Source: Candidatus Latescibacter sp.
GTDB lineage: Bacteria > Latescibacterota > Latescibacteria > Latescibacterales > Latescibacteraceae
NCBI GenBank assembly: GCA_030692375.1
Contig: JAUYCD010000063.1
Span: 1-50,131 of the forward strand
Reading direction: 5' to 3'
DNA length: 50,131 nt
Part shown: positions 15,628 through 23,287 of the stretch, one piece after another
Numbering within the stretch: the first letter of the stretch is position 1
How the letters are laid out: every line of letters starts with the position of its first letter
Translations under genes and position numbers: made by a program
Notes under the pieces: model-generated
Databases searched by the model: none
What the model saw: only the letters and a program-made list of their open reading frames with translations
Told to the model about the DNA's origin: nothing

Positions 15628-16692
15628 CTACAGTTTTTCCCTGATCATCAGCGGCTCGATCTCTTCATGCAGGGCTGGGCGCACCGTCAACTCCTGTATG
15701 GTTTCACCGCGCCGCACAGTCACAGCCACCTGTTCCTGATCATTCCCCTTGCCGTAGCGGGCGGCGATAGCGGCAATTCGTAAAAAATCCCCTTCTACCA
15801 TGTCGTCGGGGGCAAACACCGAGGCGCCGGGAAAATCACGGGCCTCGAATATCCAGCTTTCGCTCACGAAAAGCTCTGCGAGGTAGTTGTTCTCGCGTTC
15901 GTTTCGGCCAACGATCACCTTGATCCCGCCCGGAAGCCGGAGGTGACGGCCCGCCTTGAGGGAATTCATATCGCGCATGGTCAGCCTGCCGCTGTCGAGG
16001 TGGGCATAGAGGTCCAGCGCCCTTGCCCCGAACCCGGGATCGGTGAGTAGGCATCCTCCGCCGGACTGGGGATACTTCTCGATGCCGAGAGCGGCTGCCA
16101 GTGCTTTTTGCGGCTTCCTCGAACGGCCGTGAAAGCTGTGAAGATTCTCACGGTTCACACTCCCATCTTTTTCCGGGATGGTGGGTTCCAGGAGCCGGGC
16201 GGAAAGGGGTCGCAGGAGCCTGCCCTCAAGCCCGCTCTTTTTCATCACCAGCTCCATCGCCGGTTTGTTCTGAGACATGGGGCGCTGTCCGAGGACTTCG
16301 CCGGTGAACACGAGGATGGCGCCCTCTTTTTCCATGATTTCCCGCGCCCTTGCGAGCAGAAACGCGCGGCAGTCTATGCACGGGTTGGCCGCGCTCCCGT
16401 AACCGTAGCGCGGATTGGCCAGCATGTCCAGGTATTCGTTCCCGCTGACATCCACCGGCCTCAGGGTCACGCCGACCGTCTGCGCCGCCTCAACCACCTC
16501 GGGAGCAGGTTCCCATTTCCAGAAAGGGCCGTTTTCCACCTCACGGGAAAGAAGGCCGCTGAAACCGGTGTAGAAATGCAGGGCGATGACCTCGAAACCT
16601 TCTAGAGCCATAATTTTCGCGGCGAGGATGGAGTCCAGGCCGCCGGAAAACATGCCAATTACCTTCTTTTGGTCACTCTTTTTATTGTTCAA
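15628..16692 (-). CDS. PP-loop tRNA thiolase-like protein with NFACT-R-like C-terminus
   Basis: 354-aa member of the MnmA/ThiI-like PP-loop ATPases, which adenylate a substrate (usually tRNA) before sulfur transfer. The PP-loop is FSGGLDS (15-21). Two cysteines in NPCIDCRAF (Cys105, Cys108) and one in GGCLLTDPGF (Cys214) occupy conserved family sites for sulfur relay or metal binding. GEVLGQRPMSQ is a further signature. The last hundred residues, with KVIVGRNERENNYL and a helix like DFLRIAAIAARYGKG, resemble the RNA-binding NFACT-R (DUF814) domain. It overlaps the DUF116 gene by 11 bp. The tRNA position modified is not known for this family. Confidence 0.78.
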   Translation of the reverse strand: MNNKKSDQKKVIGMFSGGLDSILAAKIMALEGFEVIALHFYTGFSGLLSREVENGPFWKWEPAPEVVEAAQTVGVTLRPVDVSGNEYLDMLANPRYGYGSAANPCIDCRAFLLARAREIMEKEGAILVFTGEVLGQRPMSQNKPAMELVMKKSGLEGRLLRPLSARLLEPTIPEKDGSVNRENLHSFHGRSRKPQKALAAALGIEKYPQSGGGCLLTDPGFGARALDLYAHLDSGRLTMRDMNSLKAGRHLRLPGGIKVIVGRNERENNYLAELFVSESWIFEARDFPGASVFAPDDMVEGDFLRIAAIAARYGKGNDQEQVAVTVRRGETIQELTVRPALHEEIEPLMIREKL

Positions 16693-17479
16693 ATTTTACT
16701 CCGGTCAGGGTCTCAATGGCTTTTTTTAGATCGTCGAGATTGATGAGAGTGTTCTTACAGGGGCCTTCGGGGCGTTTGTTGCAGATACCCATGGCAGGAA
16801 TCGTGGAAGCCACATCGCTGATACCGCTGATGAGATCGCGCTCGCAGGCCACACCGATAACCGCCGAGGGCCTCTCCTGACGGATTACCTGGCGGGCCTC
16901 GCCGCCGCCGGTAGCGATGAATACGCCAACCCCGGCGCGGTTCCCCAGTTCCTGTACTTCTTTCCGCATCTCAGCTTTGAGACATCGCGGGATGAGGATG
17001 ATGGTTTTGCCAGCGCCCGGCTTATGGCTGGCTTTGACCAGAGCGTTGGAGAATATGACAAAGGAATTGCCGAGCCTGTCGCGGGAGATTCCCAGGCGGC
17101 GGGCGATGGTGAGCGCAAGCGGAAGTATGCGCGAGGCCGCCACCTGCCCGAGGCGGCTGTGGAAAAAGAGATTCCTGCCGGTGAACGCACTTACGATCAC
17201 CATCGTTCCCAGCCCGGCAATCACGAGAATTAAGAGCACAGTAATCGTCTGCGCCGCAAACACGAATACCGGATTAATCAGATGAAGACGCGGCTCTATC
17301 ATATAGAGCACGAGACCGAGACAGGCGAGAATTAAGAGAAGCGCCAGACTGCCATACAGAATAAAGAGGCTGGCAGTCTCCTCATAGGAGATGCTCTCAT
17401 CAAGGTCGCCGGTCCAATCTTCCCATTCATCACCGAGCTTGCGGTCCGGTTTAGACGAATCCTGTGTTTTCTGCTCCAT
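16682..17479 (-). CDS. DUF116 membrane protein
   Basis: 265-aa protein with an acidic N-terminus, two transmembrane helices (about 38-61 and 73-98) and a cytoplasmic DUF116 domain. The domain carries conserved cysteines in IPRCLKAEMR, GVACERDL and MGICNKRPEGPCKNT, a pattern suggesting a metal or iron-sulfur site. The family has no established biochemical function. Its frequent neighbours are translation and tRNA-modification genes. Here it lies between tsaB (13-bp gap) and the PP-loop thiolase (11-bp overlap), which fits a link to tRNA modification or sulfur handling; that link is an inference from context. Confidence 0.8.
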   Translation of the reverse strand: MEQKTQDSSKPDRKLGDEWEDWTGDLDESISYEETASLFILYGSLALLLILACLGLVLYMIEPRLHLINPVFVFAAQTITVLLILVIAGLGTMVIVSAFTGRNLFFHSRLGQVAASRILPLALTIARRLGISRDRLGNSFVIFSNALVKASHKPGAGKTIILIPRCLKAEMRKEVQELGNRAGVGVFIATGGGEARQVIRQERPSAVIGVACERDLISGISDVASTIPAMGICNKRPEGPCKNTLINLDDLKKAIETLTGVKFEQ

Positions 17480-17492
17480 GGTGTCCTCCGTC

Positions 17493-18203
17493 CTATTCCG
17501 GAAAAATTGAACTTTTCTTTTTTGCCAGCTCGGCGTCCGACCTGCGGAGATACACCGGTTTCAGTTCGGCAGGGCTGGCGCCTCCCCCGGCTTTGAATAC
17601 GAGGAGTCCCAGATTTGCGACAACAGCCGCAGATGGTTTCGCCGATTCAGGGGCGATGAATGTCAACTGTGGTCCTCCGGCTTTTTCCAAAATAGAACGG
17701 AATTTCTCGGCGCCCGGACCGGTTATGGTTATCGGCTCCTGCTTACCCGCGAGCAGTGCGGCAAGTTCGGTTAACGGTATGGCCGACGGCTCAATGATTG
17801 TTTGGGGAAACCCCTCACCGGTACGGTAGAGGGCGGCGTACGCCTCGGACCGTTTGGCATCGATAAGCGGACAGACCAGCGCGCCAGGTATTCTGACATT
17901 CCAGGCCAGGGCGGTAAGCGTGTGGATGCCGCAGGTTTCCACCCCCAGCCCGAACGCCAGTCCCATGGCGGTGGCTATGCCGATCCGGAGGCCGGTGAAA
18001 CTTCCCGGCCCGATGGAGACGGCGACGCCGTCTATTTCCGGCAGCCCGATACCGGCTTCCTCGGCCAGTTCGGCGATGAATTTAGCCAGGAGCTCGCAGT
18101 GCGAGGACTGCGAATCCTCATGCCGCTCGAAAACGGCGGAGTCTTCGAGAAGCAGGGCGGCGCTGAGCCGTTCGGTAGCGGTTTCGATTCCCAGGATGAT
18201 CAT
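17493..18203 (-). CDS. tsaB: tRNA threonylcarbamoyladenosine synthesis protein TsaB
   Basis: Inactive ASKHA-fold partner of TsaD, needed with TsaD and TsaE to place threonylcarbamoyl on A37 of ANN-decoding tRNAs. Motifs: LGIETATE at the N-terminus, SQSSHCELL, and the family hallmark SIGPGSFTGLRIG (63-75). The product is 236 aa from the ATG at 18203, the expected length. The open frame continues upstream into repeat DNA, so longer starts are rejected. No clear ribosome binding site precedes the ATG, which directly abuts a family A hairpin. It is the first gene of the tsaB-DUF116-PP-loop operon. Confidence 0.92.
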   Translation of the reverse strand: MIILGIETATERLSAALLLEDSAVFERHEDSQSSHCELLAKFIAELAEEAGIGLPEIDGVAVSIGPGSFTGLRIGIATAMGLAFGLGVETCGIHTLTALAWNVRIPGALVCPLIDAKRSEAYAALYRTGEGFPQTIIEPSAIPLTELAALLAGKQEPITITGPGAEKFRSILEKAGGPQLTFIAPESAKPSAAVVANLGLLVFKAGGGASPAELKPVYLRRSDAELAKKKSSIFPE

Positions 18204-18329
18204 GTCATTACGAACTTGTTTCAGCATCAATAGATGACGACATAAATAATTGCGCATGTTTTTTAAGTGTTTAGATCCTGAAACGAGTTCAGGATGACAC
18301 GTGTCATGCCGAACTTGTTGCCGCATCTA
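18204..18329. mobile_element. Family A element, rearranged copy at the tsaB start
   Basis: A diverged first hairpin (GTCATTACGAACTTGTTTCAGC) abuts the tsaB start codon. It is followed by ATGACGACATAAATAATTGC, the ATCCTGAAACGAGTTCAGGAT hairpin, ATGACACGTGTCAT and a partial TGCCGAACTTG arm. It looks like two overlapping or rearranged copies. Confidence 0.7.
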
Positions 18330-18333
18330 ATAT

Positions 18334-18366
18334 TTTGACAGGATTGACAAGATTTAACAAGATTTT
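18334..18366. repeat. Family E oligonucleotide repeat, inverted copy
   Basis: TTGACAGGATTGACAAGATT followed by TAACAAGATT is the reverse complement type of the repeat at 15556-15590. Together they bracket the tsaB operon and the divergent gap before the radical SAM gene. Confidence 0.5.
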
Positions 18367-18464
18367 TTTTCTGTTTTTATTCTGTCTTTTGTCTTCTGTC
18401 TACCTGTTTCTTTCTTTTATTGATTAAAGCCTTTTTCCCTAATATATTTCTTACGGAGGCGACA

Positions 18465-19394
18465 ATGAAATATATTTTCGGGCCGGTTCCTTCCCGTCGG
18501 CTGGGTATCTCGCTCGGGATCGATATCATCCCTTTCAAAACCTGCACCCTCTCCTGCATCTACTGCCAGATAGGGAATACTCCCCAAACTACCCTGGAGC
18601 GAAAGGAATACACTCCGGTATCCGGAGTCCTCGCTGAAATCAGCGGCTTTCTCGCTCATCACCCGCGGCCAGACTGGATCACCTTCTCCGGCTCAGGGGA
18701 ACCGACCCTTCATTCCGGACTCGGCAGGCTTATCCGGGGAGTAAAAGCAATAACAAATATCCCAACCTGTGTCATCACAAACGGGACGCTTTTCTTCGAC
18801 CCCGCAGTGCGCCGTGATGTTCTCGAAGCCGATGCGGTCATGCCTTCCCTTGACAGCGCCCGTGAGGAAACCTTCCGCGTCATCTGCCAGAATCATCCCG
18901 GTCTCCATGTTTCCGAGATCATCCGCGGGCTCGCCGATTTCCGCCGTGAATACCACGGCAAAATCTGGCTGGAAATCATGCTGGTCGATGGAATGAACGA
19001 TACTCCGGAAGATCTCTCCGCGCTTCGCGATGCAGTGCAATTAATTCAGCCCGATGCAATTCACCTTAATACCGTTGTGCGGCCGCCCGCCGACAGGGCT
19101 GCGAAATCGCTTTCCCCGGAGCGGATGGAAGAGATACGGAAATTCTTCGGAGAAAAGGCGGAGGTCATCGCGTCGTTCACAAAGGAAAAGAGCGCGGAGA
19201 CGGGAAAAACGCAGGAAGATATTCTGGAGTATATCAAGCGGCGCCCGGGAAGCGCGGAGGATTTGAGCGCGGCGCTGGGAATAGAGAAGGAAGAAGTGGA
19301 AAAGATGCTGGAAGAATTGAAGGCGCGTGGGGAAGTGAGAGAAGTTGAGCATTGGGGGAAGAAGTGGTGGGAGTGGACGGGGGAAAGGAAATGA
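18465..19394 (+). CDS. Radical SAM protein (COG0731-like) with winged-helix C-terminus
   Basis: 309-aa radical SAM enzyme. The cluster motif is CTLSCIYC (Cys27, Cys31, Cys34), preceded by FGPVPSRRLGISLGID, the typical opening of the COG0731/UPF0026 group related to wyosine-type tRNA enzymes. TFSGSGEPTLH binds SAM as in the GGEP motif. Residues about 240-305 (EDILEYIKRRPGSAEDLSAA..) form a helix-rich domain like a winged helix, found in many members. GGAGG lies 5 bp before the ATG at 18465. The reaction is unknown. The last four bases overlap the start of the zinc-finger gene (ATGA). Confidence 0.83.
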   Translation: MKYIFGPVPSRRLGISLGIDIIPFKTCTLSCIYCQIGNTPQTTLERKEYTPVSGVLAEISGFLAHHPRPDWITFSGSGEPTLHSGLGRLIRGVKAITNIPTCVITNGTLFFDPAVRRDVLEADAVMPSLDSAREETFRVICQNHPGLHVSEIIRGLADFRREYHGKIWLEIMLVDGMNDTPEDLSALRDAVQLIQPDAIHLNTVVRPPADRAAKSLSPERMEEIRKFFGEKAEVIASFTKEKSAETGKTQEDILEYIKRRPGSAEDLSAALGIEKEEVEKMLEELKARGEVREVEHWGKKWWEWTGERK

Positions 19395-19648
19395 TACTTG
19401 AAAATGTTGGGAATAGCGCTATGGTATGTGATATATGCGGAAAAGAAGGCGCACGAATTCGCCGTATGTCCCGCAGTTACGGTAAAGGAGCGAACCTTCT
19501 GGTAATCGAGAATGTGCCGATTATCAGTTGCCCTCACTGCGGCGAAAGTTATCTCGCTGCGGAAACCCTTCTTGAGATCGAGCGCATCAAACTTCACAGA
19601 AAGAGTTTCGCGGAGACTCGCTGCATATCGGTCGCAGAATTTGTTTAG
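19391..19648 (+). CDS. YgiT-type zinc-finger protein (MqsA-like antitoxin N-domain)
   Basis: 85-aa protein with two CxxC pairs (Cys13/Cys16 and Cys47/Cys50) around NLLVIENVPIISCPHCGESY, which is the YgiT/MqsA-type zinc finger found at the N-terminus of many antitoxins. The usual partner, a small DUF4258 or MqsR-like toxin immediately upstream, is absent. The upstream gene is the radical SAM enzyme, overlapped by ATGA. No C-terminal DNA-binding helix-turn-helix is present, as in the short family form. It may be an orphan antitoxin, or a protein recruited to the radical SAM gene. An alternative start at 19421 would begin at MVCDICG. Confidence 0.75.
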   Translation: MILENVGNSAMVCDICGKEGARIRRMSRSYGKGANLLVIENVPIISCPHCGESYLAAETLLEIERIKLHRKSFAETRCISVAEFV

Positions 19649-19695
19649 AATAGGCTTGGAGGAAATCCAAGCGTCTTTTGCGGAAACTTTTGTGC

Positions 19696-19725
19696 TTGAC
19701 TTTTTCGAAATAAAAAGTATATATT
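19696..19725 (+). promoter_or_regulatory. Strong sigma-70-like promoter
   Basis: TTGACT (19696-19701) with TATATA (19718-19723, 16-bp spacer) or TATATT (19720-19725, 18-bp spacer). It would start transcription near 19732, just before the structured RNA and the DUF3800 gene. Confidence 0.65.
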
Positions 19726-19736
19726 AACATTCGCGT

Positions 19737-19799
19737 CTGGGATGAGTCGTCAAACGTCTCTTCTTAGGGCTTATAGCCCTAAACCCAGTCGCTTTTTTT
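19737..19799 (+). ncRNA. Candidate structured RNA upstream of DUF3800
   Basis: An outer stem CTGGG (19737-19741) / CCCAG (19784-19788) encloses 22 unpaired bases and an inner perfect stem TTAGGGC / GCCCTAA around the loop TTATA (19764-19782). TCGC and seven T follow. Families of conserved RNA motifs (named DUF3800-I onward) have been described upstream of DUF3800 genes. Position and architecture fit that idea, but I cannot assign a specific motif class. It could instead be a simple terminator-type hairpin. Confidence 0.5.
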
Positions 19800-19822
19800 G
19801 TTACCTATCTGAAAGTAAAACC

Positions 19823-20023
19823 ATGTACTTATGCTACATTGATGAGTCGGGAACTCCTGATATACCGGGTAATACATCTCACTATATTCTCGCTGGAGTG
19901 TCTATTCCCGTTCAATATTGGAAAGATTGTGATAATGATATCGAAAATATCAAATCAAAATATGGATGTTGTTGTAGGTGTTCGGCATTTCACGAATTCA
20001 TCGTGCTCTTGCAAGATATGTAA
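19823..20023 (+). pseudogene. DUF3800 protein, N-terminal remnant
   Basis: Begins MYLCYIDESGTPDIPGN, the highly recognisable DUF3800 opening with the acidic Asp-Glu-Ser-Gly site, and remains family-like to about ENIKSKYG (residue 48). It then runs into unrelated sequence and stops at residue 66. Full proteins are usually above 200 aa. No clear continuation was found in other frames downstream, so most of the gene appears lost. DUF3800 is a predicted RNase H-like domain common in mobile and defence-like contexts. It sits behind its own promoter and structured RNA. Confidence 0.7.
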
Positions 20024-20540
20024 TGCACATAGAAGGGCATAGAACAAGCATTTACCTGTGGCTGTCACCGCCTGGCAACAACATACAATCCATAAAATTT
20101 TGACTTTTATCCTTTGTTCTATTTTGTATTATCATAAATTAACTATTTACCAATATTTTCCGCTTTTTTCATTTTCCCTTGTCTTTCCCCCTCCCCCTTT
20201 GTAATTTCATGTTTATATAGTGAACTCAAGAATGAGCAGCACTATACAAAATATACCATATCGATTGTTCCGCCGAAGTATCTGTATGACAGCTTGAATA
20301 AACACGAACAGAATACATTTAACGCTTGCATTCATTGTTTTTTTTATGTTGATTATCAAACTTTCTCCGAGAAGGAGACAGGATGAAGGAAAAAATCACG
20401 ATGTAATTTTCCATATTCCTGATTTTATTACACTTACAGCCGATGGTCTGTATTCTGTCGAATAGGATACAGTGCGCTGTCGCTCCATTCCAGGGGGTTC
20501 AAAACAAAAAAGTAACTGAGAAGTTGCTCTTTCCATAGTG
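20024..20540. other. 517-bp AT-rich gap, probable gene remains
   Basis: No convincing gene. It holds a small hairpin TCTCC-GAGAA-GGAGA (20364-20378), a seven-codon frame with a good ribosome binding site at 20383-20406, and an inverted repeat CTGTAT/ATACAG (about 20449-20473). The AT content is much higher than in neighbouring genes. This is consistent with decay following the broken DUF3800 gene. Confidence 0.5.
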
Positions 20541-20554
20541 TGAGGAGATCATCG

Positions 20555-21103
20555 ATGCAGAGTTACGTTCCGCGAGAGGTTTTCTTAACCCGAGGGGTTG
20601 GTGTTCATAAGTTTCGGTTGAGCTCTTTTGAGGATGCGCTCAGGAACGCCGGAGTTGCCAACCAGAACCTCGTATCGGTGTCCTCGATCCTGCCGCCCGG
20701 CTGCAAGATTATTTCCAGGGATGAAGGTCTCGCCAAACTGGCGCCGGGCGCCATCCGATATACCGTCATTTCACGGATTGATACCACCGAACATGGGAGA
20801 AGGATCGCCGCATCCATCGGCATCGCACAGCCCAAGGAAAAATCGAACTGGGGATACCTGAGCGAAGTGCACGAATTCGGTTTCACCCACCGTAAAGCAG
20901 CCGACATGGCGGAGGATCTGGCGGCCTCCATGCTGGGCACCACTCTCGGCATCGAGATCGATCCTGACAAGGCGTGGATAGAGCGAGAGCAGCTCTACAA
21001 GGCCACAGGTCTTATCATCCATACGAGCAATATCACCCAGACAGCCAGCGGGAATACAGGCTTGTGGACAACCGCAGTGGCCCTTGCGGTGTTCATCACC
21101 TGA
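20555..21103 (+). CDS. pdaD: Pyruvoyl-dependent arginine decarboxylase
   Basis: Converts arginine to agmatine using a self-made pyruvoyl group, so no PLP is needed. The 182 aa match the archaeal-type family. The proenzyme should cleave itself inside NLVSVSSILPPGCK between Ser43 and Ser44, leaving a pyruvoyl-blocked beta... alpha chain pair. GAIRYTVISR and the EVHEFGFTHRKAADMAEDLA segment are family-typical. ATG at 20555 is chosen because GAGGAG at 20542-20547 is 7 bp upstream. Eleven bases separate it from the agmatinase gene and the products act in sequence, so it is the first gene of the polyamine operon. The family is best known from archaea and chlamydiae. Confidence 0.92.
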   Translation: MQSYVPREVFLTRGVGVHKFRLSSFEDALRNAGVANQNLVSVSSILPPGCKIISRDEGLAKLAPGAIRYTVISRIDTTEHGRRIAASIGIAQPKEKSNWGYLSEVHEFGFTHRKAADMAEDLAASMLGTTLGIEIDPDKAWIEREQLYKATGLIIHTSNITQTASGNTGLWTTAVALAVFIT

Positions 21104-21114
21104 ACGGAGCGATC

Positions 21115-21975
21115 ATGCCTTCTGCCGGAATCTTTTTCAAGCCGCAGGTCCCACTCAGGGAGGCGGATGTCGCCATTATCGGGCTCCCCTGGGATGGAAC
21201 TGCGTCCAATCGTCCCGGAGCGCGGTTCGGGCCGGAAGCCATCCGTTCCGCCACTCTCGGGATAGAGGATTATTCCCCCTATCTCGACGGTGACATTTCC
21301 CGGCTGAAAATCCATGACGCCGGCGACCTCGAGCTTCCTCTCGGCGATACTGCTGCCGCTCTGGATAAAATTTATAAAGAATATGTACATCTCTCCGGGC
21401 AAAAGATGGTGGCTCTTGGCGGCGAACACCTGGTGAGCTGGCCGCTCGTGCAGGTGATGCATAAGCAGTACGGCGATGATCTTTTTGTCATTCAATTTGA
21501 TGCACATGCCGATCTACGGGAGCAGTACCTTTGGGTAAAGCTCAGCCACGCCACAGTCATGAACCTGATAACCGGTCTTTTGGGCAGGGAGAACACAGCG
21601 GCGGTCGGAATACGGTCCGGCGCTTCCGAGGAGTGGAATATCCTCAGCCGCCATCCCCACTATTTCGGGGGAGTTTCCGGAAAGCCGCTCGATACCTTTC
21701 CGGCTTTCGCCGCCGGTTCGCTCAAGGGCAGAAAAGTCTATCTGTCCCTTGACCTGGATATTTTCGATCCCGGGATCATGCCGGGAACAGGTGCGCCCGA
21801 GCCGGGAGGCATTTCCTTTTCTGAGTTTATCCCCCTCCTTAAGTCGCTTGAAAACGTTGAAATTGTGGGGGCGGACATCGTGGAGCTTGCCCCGGTGTAC
21901 GATCATTCGGGGATTTCACAGGCCCTGGCGGGGACTGTCCTCCGTGAGATACTCCTTCTCATGGTGAAACCGTGA
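21115..21975 (+). CDS. speB: Agmatinase (ureohydrolase family)
   Basis: Hydrolyses agmatine to putrescine and urea with a two-manganese centre. Ligand motifs are complete: GGEHLVS (His105), FDAHADLR (Asp129, His131, Asp133) and SLDLDIFDP (Asp213, Asp215). Family segments GLPWDGTASNRPGARFGP and GADIVELAP are present, and 286 aa is normal. GGAG at 21106-21109 supports the start. Arginase or another guanidino-hydrolase activity cannot be excluded from sequence alone. The adjacent arginine decarboxylase makes agmatine the likely substrate. Its stop overlaps the next gene start as GTGA. Confidence 0.92.
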   Translation: MPSAGIFFKPQVPLREADVAIIGLPWDGTASNRPGARFGPEAIRSATLGIEDYSPYLDGDISRLKIHDAGDLELPLGDTAAALDKIYKEYVHLSGQKMVALGGEHLVSWPLVQVMHKQYGDDLFVIQFDAHADLREQYLWVKLSHATVMNLITGLLGRENTAAVGIRSGASEEWNILSRHPHYFGGVSGKPLDTFPAFAAGSLKGRKVYLSLDLDIFDPGIMPGTGAPEPGGISFSEFIPLLKSLENVEIVGADIVELAPVYDHSGISQALAGTVLREILLLMVKP

Positions 21976-23054
21976 AAAAACATCTGGACTGTTTCAAGCG
22001 AATCGCGCCCGAACCGGTCACCGGTGGAGAAATCCGCCAGTTGATCGAAGGCGCATTCCTTGCGTATAACAGCGCCCGGCTACGGGAAGCCTGCCTTATA
22101 TTTCAGAGCAAGTTTGCAGTCCCGGGTGTGACTGTCGCATTGTCTGCCGCAGGGGCGCTCACCCCGGCGGGTCTGGGCGGATCCTGCCTGGTTCCTCTCA
22201 TGAAAGCGGGCCTGATCGACTGGATGGTGCTGACCGGCGCAAATCTCTATCACGATCTTCACTTCGCCCTCGAACAGCCCCTGCACATGGGCAATCCCCT
22301 GCTCGATGACCGTGAGCTGCGGTCGGCCGGGGTTGTGAGGATTTACGATATCCTTTTCAAAAGCGACATCTTGTTCGAGGCCGACTCCTATGTCCGTGAT
22401 TTCTGCGAATCCCTCGGCGACCGGGGGAGGATAGGATCAGCCGAATTCCACCACCTTCTCGGGAAAAAACTTCTCCGGGAAAAACCCGAAAACGCCAGCC
22501 GGTCGCTCCTTGCGACCGCAGCCGAACTCGGCATTCCGCTCTTTACCTCCTCTCCCGGAGATTCCACCCTCGGCATGAATATGGCCGCGCTCGCCCTTGA
22601 CGGCGTCAATCTCGATTTTGATGTCGTTCTCGATGTCAACCAGACCGCCGCCATAGTCCATTCGGCGAAAAAGGCTGGCGGACTATCAGGCGTTCTCCTG
22701 CTCGGCGGAGGGTCGCCCAAGAATTTCATCATGCAGACCGAACCCTATATCCGGGAAATCCTCATGCTCCCGGACACCGGGCATGATTATTTCATCCAGT
22801 TCACCGACGCCCGCCCGGACACCGGCGGACTCTCCGGTGCAACCCCTTCCGAAGCGGTCTCCTGGGGCAAGATCAACCCGGACATGCTCCCCGATACCGT
22901 CGTCTGCTACGGCGACACCACGGTTTACCTCCCCCTGCTCACTGCATACATGATGGAATCCGGCATCGCGCGCCCCCAGAAACGACTCTATGACCGCCTC
23001 AATGCCATGCTCGCGGAATTACGGGCGGATTGGCGGGAACACAGGAAGGAGTGA
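21972..23054 (+). CDS. Deoxyhypusine synthase-like protein, probable homospermidine/aminobutyl transferase
   Basis: 360-aa member of the deoxyhypusine synthase family. The catalytic lysine equivalent is Lys300 in SEAVSWGKINPD, and NAD-binding glycine-rich parts such as GALTPAG and LLGGGSPKNF are intact. VLTGANLYHDLHFAL holds the conserved His of the family. The eukaryotic enzyme moves aminobutyl from spermidine to eIF5A. Bacteria lack eIF5A, and related enzymes (such as plant homospermidine synthase) use putrescine as acceptor. Following arginine decarboxylase and agmatinase in one operon, it is best read as making homospermidine or a related polyamine from putrescine. The start is GTG in a GTGA overlap. 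Confidence 0.82.
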   Translation: MKKHLDCFKRIAPEPVTGGEIRQLIEGAFLAYNSARLREACLIFQSKFAVPGVTVALSAAGALTPAGLGGSCLVPLMKAGLIDWMVLTGANLYHDLHFALEQPLHMGNPLLDDRELRSAGVVRIYDILFKSDILFEADSYVRDFCESLGDRGRIGSAEFHHLLGKKLLREKPENASRSLLATAAELGIPLFTSSPGDSTLGMNMAALALDGVNLDFDVVLDVNQTAAIVHSAKKAGGLSGVLLLGGGSPKNFIMQTEPYIREILMLPDTGHDYFIQFTDARPDTGGLSGATPSEAVSWGKINPDMLPDTVVCYGDTTVYLPLLTAYMMESGIARPQKRLYDRLNAMLAELRADWREHRKE

Positions 23055-23064
23055 GAGTTTGTTT

Positions 23065-23090
23065 TCCTTTCGAAAAAGGACGAGTTTTTT
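23065..23090 (+). terminator. Possible terminator of the polyamine operon
   Basis: Six-pair stem TCCTTT/AAAGGA with loop CGAA, followed by CGAG and six T, begins 11 bp after the operon stop. The stem is short and AT-weighted and the U-tract is offset by four bases, so it is a weak call. Confidence 0.5.
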
Positions 23091-23287
23091 GGAATCCTTA
23101 TTCCTTTCTTTCCCTTGCCTCTGTGCGGTTACGATAAAACCGTTAACCTCGACTTTTGTAAAAGCTAATATTTTTCTTGCTTTTAATACGCCGAAAATAT
23201 TTATTTACAATATGGGTATAGTATTATAGTTAGCTTAACTTTGAATAACACTTGCTAAGCTGTTACAGTCTAAAATTGGAGGTTTAT

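Noticed and set aside
20383-20406. Seven-codon leader-peptide-like frame with a good ribosome binding site
   Set aside because: No attenuator stems or meaningful codon repeats follow, and the next gene starts 150 bp later. It is more likely a relic.
20470-20515. Possible tRNA-like stretch containing a GGTTCAAA box
   Set aside because: No acceptor stem, anticodon arm or D arm can be formed around it.
21972-23054. True deoxyhypusine synthase acting on an eIF5A substrate
   Set aside because: No eIF5A-like gene is present in the window and bacteria do not carry eIF5A. The polyamine-operon context favours a free amine acceptor.
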